Below the pieces are notes generated by a model. It searched no databases, was not told where the DNA came from, and saw only the letters and a list, made by a program, of their open reading frames with translations. A DNA stretch of 64,000 bases, from positions 1 to 64,000 of the forward strand of contig JAZREP010000028.1 of assembly GCA_045660865.1 (NCBI GenBank), in the 5' to 3' direction. A program made the position numbers and the translations under genes. The stretch is from CAZRRV01 sp045660865 (GTDB lineage: Bacteria > Bacillota > Clostridia > Oscillospirales > Acutalibacteraceae). Below, in pieces: positions 1 through 10,100 of the stretch (positions are counted from its first letter, which is position 1; each line of letters opens with the position of its first letter).

Positions 1-128
1 TGTGCCTGTCCTTTTAAAGACAGATACTTTGTGATTGCTGCTGTAAGTGTTGTCTTACCATGGTCTACGTGGCCGATTGTTCCAATATTTACATGCGGCT
101 TGTTTCTTTCGAATTTTGCTTTTGCCAT
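1..128 (-). CDS. tuf: Elongation factor Tu, N-terminal fragment (cut by window start)
   Basis: Reading the minus strand from the ATG at 128 gives an EF-Tu N-terminus: MAKAKFERNKPHVNIG, followed by the P-loop GHVDHGKTT (about residues 18-26). The frame is open to the window edge, so only 42 complete codons are visible. EF-Tu is the GTPase that delivers aminoacyl-tRNA to the ribosome. It lies 43 bp behind fusA with a GGAGG-type ribosome binding site, the usual last gene of the str operon. Confidence 0.95.
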   Translation of the reverse strand, partial: MAKAKFERNKPHVNIGTIGHVDHGKTTLTAAITKYLSLKGQA

Positions 129-171
129 TTCGGTGGCCTCCTTTTAATAATTATTTTAGTTTAGCCAAAGC

Positions 172-2253
172 TTAGTCTTTCTTAGCTCTGGAAGTGATAA
201 TTTTTTCAGCGATGCTCTTCGGCACTTCTTTGTAGCCGTCGGGTTCCATTACATACTGGCCGCGGCCTTGTGTCTTAGAGCGAAGGTCGGTTGCATAACC
301 GAACATATCACCTAACGGTACACGAGCATTGATCTGTTTTGCACCTGTTCTGTCTTCAAAGCCTTGAATCTCACCACGGCGAGAGTTCAAGTCACCGATA
401 ACGTCACCCATATATTCCTCAGGAACAATAACTGTTACCTTCATAATAGGCTCGAGCAATACCGGGTCTGCCTTGCGGCAAGCGGTTTTGAATGCCATAG
501 AACCGGCAATCTTAAATGCCATTTCAGAGGAGTCAACCTCATGATAAGAACCGTCGTACAAGGTTACCTTAACGTCAACAACGTTGTATCCGGCAAGTAC
601 ACCAGCCTGCATAGCGCCCTTAATACCGGCATCAACTGCAGGAATGTATTCCTTCGGAATAGCACCGCCGACAATATTGTTGATAAACTCGTAACCTTTG
701 CCTGTTTCGTTAGGCTCAACCTTAATCTTAACGTGACCGTACTGACCTTTACCACCAGACTGACGAGCGTATTTCTCATCAACATCAGCCAACTGACGGA
801 TAGTCTCTTTGTAAGCAACCTGCGGTTTACCTACGTTTGCTTCAACCTTAAATTCGCGAAGCATACGGTCAACGATGATTTCAAGATGCAACTCACCCAT
901 ACCTGCAATGATGGTCTGACCTGTTTCCTCATCAGTATAGCACTTGAAGGTCGGGTCTTCCTCAGACAGTTTAGCGAGTGCGATGCCCATTTTCTCCTGG
1001 CCAGCTTTGGTCTTCGGCTCAATAGCAACACGAATAACCGGCTCGGGGAAGTTCATGGACTCTAAGATTACGGGATGCTTCTCATCGCAAAGAGTATCAC
1101 CGGTAGTAGTATTTTTAAGACCTACTGCAGCAGCGATATCACCTGCATAGCAGGTTTCAATATCTTCACGGTGGTTAGCATGCATTTGCAGAATACGACC
1201 CATTCTCTCGCGATTATCTTTTACCGAGTTGTATACGCTGGAACCTGCATCAACAGAACCGGAATAAACACGGAAGAAGCAAATTTTACCAACGTACGGG
1301 TCGGTAGCGATTTTAAAGGCCAGAGCCGCAAATGGCTCATCATCAGAAGAATGACGAACTTCGTCTTCCTCTGTTTCGGGATTAACACCCTTAATAGCTT
1401 CGATATCTGTCGGAGCAGGCATAAAATCCACGATTGCATCCAACAAAGGCTGAACACCCTTGTTGCGATATGAAGTACCGCAAACAACCGGAACCATTTC
1501 ATTATCAATGGTAGCCTTACGGATTACACGCTTCATCTCGTCAATTGTAAGCTCTTCACCCTCGAAATATTTTTCCATAAGGGCTTCGTCAAGCTCAGCA
1601 ACTGATTCAATCAATGCGGTGCGGTATTTTTCAGCCAATTCTTTCATATCGTCCGGAATGGGCTCATGACGAACGTCTTTACCCAAATCGTCGTAATAAA
1701 CAATGGCTTCGTTGTTAATCAAGTCAATGATTCCTCTGAATGTGTCCTCAGAGCCGATAGGCAACTGAATCGGAACAGCATTACATTGGAAACGTTCTTT
1801 AACCATGTCAAGAACATTGTAGAAATTAGCACCCATTATGTCCATTTTGTTGACATAAATCATACGGGGTACTTTGTATTCATCAGCCTGACGCCAAACG
1901 GTTTCAGACTGCGGCTCAACACCACCCTTAGCGCAAAGAACGGTAACGGAACCGTCAAGTACACGCAAGGAACGCTGAACTTCAACTGTAAAGTCAACGT
2001 GTCCGGGGGTGTCAATGATATTGACGCGGTGGTCCTTCCAGAAACAGGTGGTAGCAGCAGAGGTGATTGTGATACCACGCTCTTGCTCTTGCTCCATCCA
2101 GTCCATAGTTGCATCACCGTCATGTGTTTCACCTATTTTATGGTTAACACCGGTGTAAAACAAAATACGCTCAGTGGTAGTTGTTTTACCTGCGTCAATG
2201 TGAGCCATAATACCAATATTTCTTGTCATTTCAAGAGATACTTTTCTTGGCAT
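172..2253 (-). CDS. fusA: Elongation factor G
   Basis: Ribosomal translocase GTPase of 693 residues, a normal EF-G length. It shows the P-loop AHIDAGKTT near residue 15, DTPGHVDF (G3), NKMD (G4) and the C-terminal EF-G domains ending in TSRAKKD. The frame stays open upstream to a GTG at 2265, but that GTG lies in the Shine-Dalgarno GGAGG. The ATG at 2253 (MPRKVSLEMTRN), about 6 nt after it, is the supported start. It sits between rpsG and tuf and should be co-transcribed with them. Confidence 0.97.
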   Translation of the reverse strand: MPRKVSLEMTRNIGIMAHIDAGKTTTTERILFYTGVNHKIGETHDGDATMDWMEQEQERGITITSAATTCFWKDHRVNIIDTPGHVDFTVEVQRSLRVLDGSVTVLCAKGGVEPQSETVWRQADEYKVPRMIYVNKMDIMGANFYNVLDMVKERFQCNAVPIQLPIGSEDTFRGIIDLINNEAIVYYDDLGKDVRHEPIPDDMKELAEKYRTALIESVAELDEALMEKYFEGEELTIDEMKRVIRKATIDNEMVPVVCGTSYRNKGVQPLLDAIVDFMPAPTDIEAIKGVNPETEEDEVRHSSDDEPFAALAFKIATDPYVGKICFFRVYSGSVDAGSSVYNSVKDNRERMGRILQMHANHREDIETCYAGDIAAAVGLKNTTTGDTLCDEKHPVILESMNFPEPVIRVAIEPKTKAGQEKMGIALAKLSEEDPTFKCYTDEETGQTIIAGMGELHLEIIVDRMLREFKVEANVGKPQVAYKETIRQLADVDEKYARQSGGKGQYGHVKIKVEPNETGKGYEFINNIVGGAIPKEYIPAVDAGIKGAMQAGVLAGYNVVDVKVTLYDGSYHEVDSSEMAFKIAGSMAFKTACRKADPVLLEPIMKVTVIVPEEYMGDVIGDLNSRRGEIQGFEDRTGAKQINARVPLGDMFGYATDLRSKTQGRGQYVMEPDGYKEVPKSIAEKIITSRAKKD

Positions 2254-2295
2254 AATAACCTCCACTTTCGTATGGATATAGTTTAATTGTTTATA

Positions 2296-2766
2296 CTACC
2301 ATCTGTAGTGAGCGAATGCTTTGTTGGCCTCAGCCATCTTATGGGTATCTTCACGCTTCTTAGCGGCGCCACCCATGCCATTTATGGCGTCAAGGATTTC
2401 GCCTGCAAGGCGCTCCTTCATAGTTCTTTCAGAACGGCTACGGCTGTATGTGGTTAACCAACGCAAACCTAATGTCTGCTTTCTCTCAGGACGAACCTCG
2501 AAAGGAACCTGATAGGTTGCACCACCCTTACGGACAGCCTTTACCTCTAATTGAGGCATAACATTTTCCATAGCCTGCTCAAAAACTTCAATCGGGTCTT
2601 TGCCGGTTTTCTCGCTTACGATGTCAAACGCACCGTAAACTATTTTCTGGGCAACACCCTTTTTTCCGTCCAACATAACGTTGTTGATAAGACGGGTTAC
2701 GATTTTGGAATTGTAAAGCGGATCGGGCAATACATCACGCTTAGCGATAAAGCCTCTTCTTGGCAC
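2296..2766 (-). CDS. rpsG: 30S ribosomal protein S7
   Basis: The protein has the typical S7 length of 156 residues and begins with PRRGFIAKRDVLPDP. The conserved core (VRKGGATYQVP, then RWLTTYSRSR) and C-terminus (EANKAFAHYRW) are intact. S7 nucleates assembly of the 30S head on 16S rRNA. The start is a GTG at 2766, chosen because GGAGGG lies just upstream; the longer open frame to 2784 would place the ribosome binding site inside the gene. In enterobacteria S7 is the autogenous repressor of this operon. The spacer before this gene holds a hairpin annotated separately. Confidence 0.96.
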   Translation of the reverse strand: MPRRGFIAKRDVLPDPLYNSKIVTRLINNVMLDGKKGVAQKIVYGAFDIVSEKTGKDPIEVFEQAMENVMPQLEVKAVRKGGATYQVPFEVRPERKQTLGLRWLTTYSRSRSERTMKERLAGEILDAINGMGGAAKKREDTHKMAEANKAFAHYRW

Positions 2767-2828
2767 TACACTTCCCTCCTTCACATAATGATATCATAGG
2801 TACTCGAGCGACAAAATTCCCGTGGTAC

Positions 2829-2863
2829 CAAGCGGGCGTTATACATATATATAACGCTGCTTG
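2829..2863 (-). promoter_or_regulatory. Stem-loop in the rpsL-rpsG spacer, possible S7 control site
   Basis: The 137-bp spacer between rpsL and rpsG contains a stem of CAAGC and GCGTTATA arms with their complements TATAACGC and GCTTG. The arms are separated by a six-base loop and interrupted by a small bulge. No U-tract follows, so it is not a terminator. S7 binds an mRNA structure in the equivalent rpsL-rpsG spacer of E. coli; a similar role here is inference. No convincing promoter was seen in this spacer. Confidence 0.45.
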
Positions 2864-2903
2864 TGTAATTGCAGCAGTAATTTCGTCAATTAAAATTGTA
2901 AGC

Positions 2904-3326
2904 TTACTTTGCGCTTGCTTTGGGGCGCTTTGCTCCGTACTTGGAACGGCCCTGCATACGATTAGCTACACCCTGTGTATCTAAGGTTCCGCGAATGATG
3001 TGGTAACGCACACCAGGCAAGTCCTTAACACGTCCGCCACGGATAAGCACAACGCTGTGTTCCTGCAGATTATGGCCGATACCGGGAATATAAGCAGAAA
3101 CCTCAATGCCGTTGGACAAACGTACACGGGCAATCTTACGCAACGCAGAGTTCGGCTTCTTGGGAGTAGATGTTTTAACTGCTGTACAAACACCTCTCTT
3201 TTGCGGAGAATTCTGGTCATTCAAACTGCGATGAATGGAGTTGTAGTTCTTCAAAAGCGCAGGCGCCTTTGCTTTACGCTCCAGAGTTTGTCTTCCGCTA
3301 CGAACTAACTGGTTAAAGGTTGGCAT
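2904..3326 (-). CDS. rpsL: 30S ribosomal protein S12
   Basis: Decoding-centre ribosomal protein of 140 residues, starting MPTFNQLVRSGRQ and carrying PQKRGVCTAVKT and the TPKKPNSALRK loop. It is the longer Gram-positive form, with extra residues around 25-40 compared with E. coli. The lysines in the KKPNS loop are wild type, so no streptomycin-resistance substitution is seen there. The ATG at 3326 follows AAGGAGGTG closely. The open frame extends further upstream only through non-coding leader. Confidence 0.97.
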   Translation of the reverse strand: MPTFNQLVRSGRQTLERKAKAPALLKNYNSIHRSLNDQNSPQKRGVCTAVKTSTPKKPNSALRKIARVRLSNGIEVSAYIPGIGHNLQEHSVVLIRGGRVKDLPGVRYHIIRGTLDTQGVANRMQGRSKYGAKRPKASAK

Positions 3327-3389
3327 ATTACACCTCCTTGCATATTTTATCCGGATACGCAAAAAATGCGCATTCCCAGACAATTATAA

Positions 3390-3419
3390 ATAATAGCACC
3401 AAACCCCCATCCTTGTCAA
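3390..3419 (-). promoter_or_regulatory. Promoter for rpsL-rpsG-fusA-tuf, overlapping a hairpin
   Basis: On the minus strand TTGACA (3414-3419) is followed after 18 bp by TATTAT (3390-3395). It lies 64-93 bp before the rpsL start. The -35 box falls in the loop of the rpoC-downstream hairpin and the -10 box overlaps one arm. It would allow the ribosomal protein/elongation factor half of the operon to be transcribed independently of rpoBC. Confidence 0.6.
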
Positions 3420-3435
3420 GGGGTTTGGTGCTATT
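3392..3435 (-). terminator. 16-bp hairpin after rpoC, terminator or attenuator
   Basis: Perfect 16-bp inverted repeat (3392-3407 against 3420-3435) around a 12-nt loop, 20 nt after the rpoC stop. On the minus strand the trailing sequence is TATTATTTAT-like, a weak U-tract, so termination may be partial. The element also contains a promoter (3390-3419). Confidence 0.6.
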
Positions 3436-3455
3436 TTAGGCTATTTTTTTACTAT

Positions 3456-6400
3456 TTATGCGATTACCTCTGCGTTTTGAGCAGTTTCTTCACCCGAATC
3501 GAGTGTTTCCTCTGCTACATCAGGAGTTTTTACACCGCCGTAATAGCATTTTGTACCGGTACCGGCAGGAACCAGCTTACCGATAATAACATTTTCTTTC
3601 AAGCCAAAGAGCGGGTCAACCTTACCGCGAATAGCAGCATCGGTCAAAACTCTTGTGGTTTCCTGGAAGGAAGCAGCAGAAAGGAATGATTCGGTAGCCA
3701 AGGAAGCCTTAGTAATACCCAACAGAGTGGGCTCATACTCAGCCGGCTTCAAATCGGTTTCACCCGCAGCGATACGCTGGGCAATAACATCGTTTTGCTC
3801 GTAAACATCAGATTTTTCTGCCATTGTGACAATTATACCTGTGTCACCCGGGTCAGTAATACGAAGTTTACGCATCATTTGACGAACGATAACCTCAATG
3901 TGTTTATCGTTGATATCAACACCCTGCAAACCGTAAACAATCTGAATCTGCTCAATGATGTAATCCTGAACAGCCTCAGGTCCTTTAATTGCAAGAATAT
4001 CGTTAGGAGCAATTGAGCCTTCGGTCAAACAATCACCCAACTCAACTTTATCGCCCTCGTTTACGCAGATACGATAATCATAAGGAATTACGTATTTACG
4101 CTCATCAACATCGTCGTTAGTAACATAAATTACACGGTTACGCTTTTCTTCACCGAAACGTACTGTACCTGAAATCTCGGTCAAAATAGCGCTGCGCTTA
4201 GGACGACGTGCCTCGAACAATTCTTCAACACGGGGCAAACCTTGTGTAATATCTTCAGTAGAAGCGATACCACCGGTATGGAAGGTACGCATGGTAAGCT
4301 GTGTACCAGGCTCACCGATTGACTGAGCAGCAATGATACCAACAGCCTCACCTACTGTTACCGGTGTACCGGTAGCGAGGTTCATACCATAGCACTTCTT
4401 ACATACACCGTGCTTAGAACGGCAGTTAAGAATTGAACGAATAACTGCCTTATCTGTTTTGGAAGCAATCAATTCGGCTTCAGCCTGTGTGAGCATATGC
4501 TCATTATCTACCAAAACCTCACCTGTTTGCTCATCACAGAAGGGCTCTAACAAGAATCGACCAATTAAGCGGTTCTTAAGCGGCTCAATTACATTGTTGC
4601 CGTCTTTAATATCCGAAATGGTCAAACCTTGTACAGTGCCGCAATCGTCATCACGAACAATTACATCCTGTGAAACGTCAACAAGACGACGGGTCAAATA
4701 ACCTGACTCCGCTGTACGGAGCGCGGTATCTGCAAGACCTTTACGAGCACCACGGGAGGAGATAAAGTACTCAAGTACGTTCAGACCCTCACGGTAGTTA
4801 GCACGAATCGGTACTTCGATAACCTTACCTGCGGTATTGGATACAAGTCCGCGCATACCTGCAAGCTGACGAATCTGGCTCATAGAACCACGGGCGCCTG
4901 AGTCAGCCATCATATAGATGGGGTTGAACTCATCAAGGTTATCTTTAAGCTTTTCACCGATTTCCTCGGTGGTGTTATTCCAGATTTCTACCAAGTGGCG
5001 CAAGCGCTCTTCGTCACTGATAATACCACGGCGGTAGTTACGGGTAACTGTGTCAAGTTTTTTCTCGGCTTCTTTAATGAGCACTGCTTTTTCACCGGGA
5101 ACAATCGCATCCGAAACGGCAACGGTAATTGCACCCCTAGTAGAATATTTAAAGCCTGTAGCCTTAATGTTATCCAATACTATTGCGGATTCACTTGTGC
5201 CGTGAATGGTGATACAAGCATCAATGATTTTACCGAGTTGTTTTTTGCCGACCTTGTTTTGAATAATTTCATCGGCACTTTCGATAATCTGGTTTTCCTT
5301 TTGCTTAACAGCATCGGTAACCTTAAAGCAGATTTCCAAATCAAATGCATGCTCAGGGTCAGTACGGTCAACATAACCGATGTCTTGCGGGATAGATTGG
5401 TTAAAGATAATGAAACCAACTGTACACCAAACTAATTTGGACTGCATTTCACCGTTAATTTCACGAGTATAGCGTACACGAATCGGAGCGTGGAGACCAA
5501 CTACTCCGTCTTGGTATGCCATAATTGCCTCGTTCTCATCACGGAAAATCTTATTTGTACCGGGCTCATCAACCTTAACAAGAGTGAGGTAGTATGAACC
5601 CAAAACCATATCCTGTGTAGGAACAGAAACCGGACGTCCGTCAGAAGGTTTAAGCAGGTTGTTAGCGGCAAGCATCAAAAGACGTGCCTCAGCCTGAGCC
5701 TCTGCAGAAAGCGGTACGTGAACTGCCATCTGGTCGCCGTCGAAGTCAGCGTTGTACGCAGTACAAACGAGCGGATGCAGTTTAAGTGCTCTACCCTCAA
5801 CCAGTACCGGCTCGAAAGCCTGGATACCAAGTCTATGAAGTGTAGGTGCACGGTTCAAAAGTACCGGATGGTCTTTGATTACGGTTTCAAGTGCATCCCA
5901 AACCTCAGTTCCTGCACGGTCAACCATCTTACGCGCGGTTTTAATGTTTGTAACCGAGCCGGTTTCTACCAAGCGCTTCATAACGAAGGGCTTAAACAGC
6001 TCTAAAGCCATTTCCTTAGGCAGACCACACTGGTACATTTTAAGTTCGGGGCCTACAACGATAACTGAACGACCAGAATAGTCAACACGTTTACCGAGCA
6101 GGTTTTGACGGAAGCGGCCTTGCTTACCCTTTAACATATCAGAAAGAGATTTTAAAGCACGGTTGTTAGGTCCTGTTACAGACTTACCACGACGGCCGTT
6201 GTCAATCAAAGCATCAACAGCCTCTTGCAGCATACGCTTCTCGTTACGAACGATAATATCGGGTGCTCTTAATTCTAACAACTTTTTAAGGCGGTTGTTA
6301 CGATTGATAACACGACGATAAAGGTCATTCAAGTCACTGGTGGCAAAACGGCCGCCATCGAGCTGAACCATAGGTCTAATATCGGGCGGGATTACCGGAA

Positions 6401-7088
6401 TTACATCCAGAATCATCCACTCAGGGCGGTTGCCCGACTGACGGAAGGCCTCTACAACCTCCAGTCTTTTCAAAATGCGAACACGCTTTTGACCTGTTGC
6501 ATTTTCAAACTCTTCTTTGAGTTCTTCAGCGGTTTTATCAAGGTCGATTTCTTCGAGCAAGGTCTTAATGGTTTCAGCACCCATACCTGCCTTGAAATCG
6601 TCCTCGTATTTTTCACGCATATCTTGATACTGTTTCTCGGTCAAGAGCTGTTTCTTTTCCAAAGTGGTGTTACCGGGGTCGGTAACAATGTACTGTGAGA
6701 AATAGAGAACTTGCTCTAACTGACGGGGAGAAATATCCAAAATCAAGCCCATACGAGAGGGAATTGTTTTGAAATACCAGATATGTGATACCGGAGCTGC
6801 AAGCTCAATGGTACCCATACGCTCACGACGTACTTTTGCACGGGTAACCTCAACGCCGCAACGCTCACAAATCTTACCCTTGTAACGAATTCTTTTGTAC
6901 TTACCGCAATGGCATTCCCAGTCCTTCTGGGGTCCAAAAATGCGCTCGCAGAATAAGCCGTCACGTTCGGGTTTAAGTGTACGGTAGTTAATAGTTTCGG
7001 GTTTTTTGACCTCACCGTATGACCAACTGCGGATTTGTTCGGGAGACGCTAAACCGATTTTAATTGATTCAAATTCAATACCTTCCAT
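3456..7088 (-). CDS. rpoC: DNA-directed RNA polymerase subunit beta'
   Basis: Catalytic largest subunit of RNA polymerase, 1210 residues. Visible landmarks are the N-terminal zinc finger (CHCGKYKRIRYKG then CERCG, residues about 58-80), the Mg-binding NADFDGDQMAVH motif, and the second zinc site (CRSKHGVCKKCYG). The bridge/trigger region IIAAQSIGEPGTQLTMRTFHTGG is represented too. The start follows an AGGAGGATAACGC leader, 16 nt behind the rpoB stop. A short acidic tail ends the protein. Confidence 0.97.
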   Translation of the reverse strand: MEGIEFESIKIGLASPEQIRSWSYGEVKKPETINYRTLKPERDGLFCERIFGPQKDWECHCGKYKRIRYKGKICERCGVEVTRAKVRRERMGTIELAAPVSHIWYFKTIPSRMGLILDISPRQLEQVLYFSQYIVTDPGNTTLEKKQLLTEKQYQDMREKYEDDFKAGMGAETIKTLLEEIDLDKTAEELKEEFENATGQKRVRILKRLEVVEAFRQSGNRPEWMILDVIPVIPPDIRPMVQLDGGRFATSDLNDLYRRVINRNNRLKKLLELRAPDIIVRNEKRMLQEAVDALIDNGRRGKSVTGPNNRALKSLSDMLKGKQGRFRQNLLGKRVDYSGRSVIVVGPELKMYQCGLPKEMALELFKPFVMKRLVETGSVTNIKTARKMVDRAGTEVWDALETVIKDHPVLLNRAPTLHRLGIQAFEPVLVEGRALKLHPLVCTAYNADFDGDQMAVHVPLSAEAQAEARLLMLAANNLLKPSDGRPVSVPTQDMVLGSYYLTLVKVDEPGTNKIFRDENEAIMAYQDGVVGLHAPIRVRYTREINGEMQSKLVWCTVGFIIFNQSIPQDIGYVDRTDPEHAFDLEICFKVTDAVKQKENQIIESADEIIQNKVGKKQLGKIIDACITIHGTSESAIVLDNIKATGFKYSTRGAITVAVSDAIVPGEKAVLIKEAEKKLDTVTRNYRRGIISDEERLRHLVEIWNNTTEEIGEKLKDNLDEFNPIYMMADSGARGSMSQIRQLAGMRGLVSNTAGKVIEVPIRANYREGLNVLEYFISSRGARKGLADTALRTAESGYLTRRLVDVSQDVIVRDDDCGTVQGLTISDIKDGNNVIEPLKNRLIGRFLLEPFCDEQTGEVLVDNEHMLTQAEAELIASKTDKAVIRSILNCRSKHGVCKKCYGMNLATGTPVTVGEAVGIIAAQSIGEPGTQLTMRTFHTGGIASTEDITQGLPRVEELFEARRPKRSAILTEISGTVRFGEEKRNRVIYVTNDDVDERKYVIPYDYRICVNEGDKVELGDCLTEGSIAPNDILAIKGPEAVQDYIIEQIQIVYGLQGVDINDKHIEVIVRQMMRKLRITDPGDTGIIVTMAEKSDVYEQNDVIAQRIAAGETDLKPAEYEPTLLGITKASLATESFLSAASFQETTRVLTDAAIRGKVDPLFGLKENVIIGKLVPAGTGTKCYYGGVKTPDVAEETLDSGEETAQNAEVIA

Positions 7089-7104
7089 TATGCGTTATCC
7101 TCCT

Positions 7105-10100
7105 TTACATATCCTCGTCGGCTGACAGCATGTCTTCATCCATGCCCTCAGCCGCATATTCATCGTTTGAAATACTGTCGCCGTTTTCGTCCTCTAAGCC
7201 GTAACCGTCGAGATTATCTGCAACGGTGTCCTCTTCGAAGACAGGCTCGGCATCTGCCGGAAGCGGCTCAAAGCCCATATCGTCATCCTCAAATGTTTGT
7301 TTGAGGTCAACCTCGTTTTGGTCTTTGTCCAAAACCTTAACGTCAAGACCCAAGGACTGCAATTCCTTAATGAGTACCTTAAAGGACTCAGGAACGCCGG
7401 GAGCCGGAACATTTTGTCCCTTAACGATAGCCTCATAGGTCTTAACACGGCCTACAACGTCATCCGACTTAACAGTCAAAATCTCTTGCAGGGTGTAAGC
7501 TGCACCATAAGCTTCAAGTGCCCAAACCTCCATCTCACCGAAACGCTGGCCACCGAACTGGGCTTTACCGCCGAGAGGCTGCTGAGTTACTAATGAGTAA
7601 GGACCTGTGGAACGGGCATGAATCTTATCATCAACCAAGTGATGCAGTTTCAAATAGTACATATAACCAACGGTTACACGATTGTCAAAAGGTTCACCGG
7701 TACGACCATCATAAAGTTGAGTCTTACCGTCACGATTGTATCCTGCCATCTCAAGACATTCACGAATGTCAGCCTCGTGAGCGCCGTCAAATACAGGTGT
7801 ACATACCTTCCAGCCAAGTGCCTTAGCAGCATAACCGAGATGTACCTCCAATACCTGACCGATGTTCATACGAGAAGGAACGCCCAAAGGATTGAGCACG
7901 ATATCAAGCGGTGTACCATCCGGCAAGAACGGCATATCCTCGCTCGGCAAAATGCGGGATACGACACCCTTGTTACCGTGACGACCAGCCATTTTATCGC
8001 CGACAGAAATCTTACGCTTTTGTGCAATGTAGCAACGAACTACCAAGTTAACACCAGGGCTAAGTTCGGAAGAATTGGTGCGGTCAAACACCTTAACGTC
8101 TACGATTGTACCGTACTCACCGTGCGGCACTCTCAAGGATGTATCTCTAACCTCACGAGCCTTTTCACCGAAGATAGCACGAAGCAAGCGCTCCTCAGCA
8201 GTCAGTTCAGTTTCACCCTTAGGTGTAACCTTACCTACCAAGATGTCGCCCGAATGTACCTCAGCACCGATGCGGATAATACCACGCTCGTCAAGGTCTT
8301 TCAAAGCATCTTCACCGACGTTGGGGATATCTCTTGTGATTTCCTCAGCGCCAAGCTTTGTATCTCTTGCCTCAAGTTCGTACTCCTCAATATGAATAGA
8401 AGTGTACATATCCTCACGGACAAGCTTTTCGTTAATTAAAACCGCGTCCTCGTAGTTGTAGCCTTCCCAGGTCATAAAGCCGATAAGAGCATTCTTACCT
8501 AAGGAAACCTCACCGTTGTCAGTAGCAGGACCGTCAGCAATAACCTCACCCTTTACTACCTTTTGACCGAAGGAAACAATCGGTTTTTGATTTATACAGG
8601 TTGCGTGGTTGGAACGCAAGAACTTAATCAGTTCGTACTCATCAACCTCGCCGTTATCAGCCTTGATTATAATCTTGTCAGCGCTGACATAGGTAACTGT
8701 ACCGGCATTTTTAGCCAACACAACAACGCCTGAGTCAACAGCAGCTTTATACTCAATACCTGTAGCAACAATCGGGCTCTCAGAACGCAACAGCGGAACA
8801 GCCTGCTTCTGCATGTTTGAACCCATCAACGCACGGTTGGTATCGTCGTTCTCAAGGAAGGGAATCATTGCAGTAGCAACCGAAACAACCATCTTCGGAG
8901 AAACGTCAACGAAATCGGCATTAGTTTTCTCAGTTTCCAAGAAGCCATCACGATATCTTGCTTTTACTTTGTCATTTGCAAAGCATCCGTTTTCATCCAG
9001 CGGCTCGTTTGCCTGAGCAACAACAAACTCGTCCTCTTCATCAGCTGTCATATAAACAACTTCATCCAAGACTTTGCCTATTGACTTATCAACCTTACGG
9101 AAAGGAGCTTCGATAAAGCCGTACTCATTGATTTTTGCAAATGTAGCCAAATAGGAAATCAAACCGATGTTAGGACCTTCAGGAGTCTCAATCGGGCACA
9201 TACGACCGTAGTGGGTATAGTGTACGTCACGCACCTCGAATCCTGCACGGTCACGAGAAAGACCACCAGGGCCAAGAGCTGAAAGACGACGCTTATGTGT
9301 AAGCTCTGAAAGCGGGTTTGTCTGGTCCATAAACTGTGACAGCGGAGAAGATCCGAAGAACTCTTTAATTGCTGCAACAATAGGACGGATATTTATAAGT
9401 GTTTGAGGTGTTACAGAATCTAAATCCTGTGCCTGCAAGGTCATCTTTTCACGGATAACTCTTTCCATACGCGCAAAACCGATACGGAACTGATTCTGCA
9501 AGAGTTCACCTACAGAACGGATACGGCGGTTGCCCAAGTGGTCAATATCATCAATAGTTCCCACATCATAAGGCAAACCGATAAAGTAGTTAATGGTTGC
9601 AAAAATATCGTCCAAAGTAATATGCATAGGTACCAATTGGGCCATATTTTCTTTTAATGCTTCCTTAATTGCCTCGGGCTCCTGCTCGGTTTCAAGAATG
9701 CGGCGGAGTACCGGGAAGGATACCATTTCTTTAATCTTCAAATCAGAAATGTCAAAGTCAATAAAGTCGTTAATATCAACCATATCATTTGACATAACTT
9801 TAATTTCAATATGCTTATCCTCGCCCATATCAACATTGATATAAGCTTCTTTTACACCCTTCTTTTGAATTAAAGCGGCCTGCTCCTTAGTAAGCTTTAC
9901 GCCTGCCTCAGCCAAAAGCTCGCCTGTCATCGGGTCAGCAACAGGGCGTGAAAGAACCTTGCCCACCAAACGGGGAGCAATTGAAAGTTTTTTATTGAAC
10001 TTAAAGCGGCCTACTTTAGAAATATCATAGCGGCGCTCGTCAAAGAACAATTTATCTAAGTGGCTCTGTGCACCCTCAACGGTAGAAGGCTCACCGGGAC

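Noticed and set aside
364..1065. Open frame of 233 codons on the plus strand opposite fusA
   Set aside because: It is antisense to a highly conserved gene, has no ribosome binding site or recognisable motif, and is a by-product of fusA codon use.
7618..8439. Open frame of 273 codons on the plus strand opposite rpoB
   Set aside because: Antisense to conserved rpoB sequence, without a promoter, ribosome binding site or protein-like composition.
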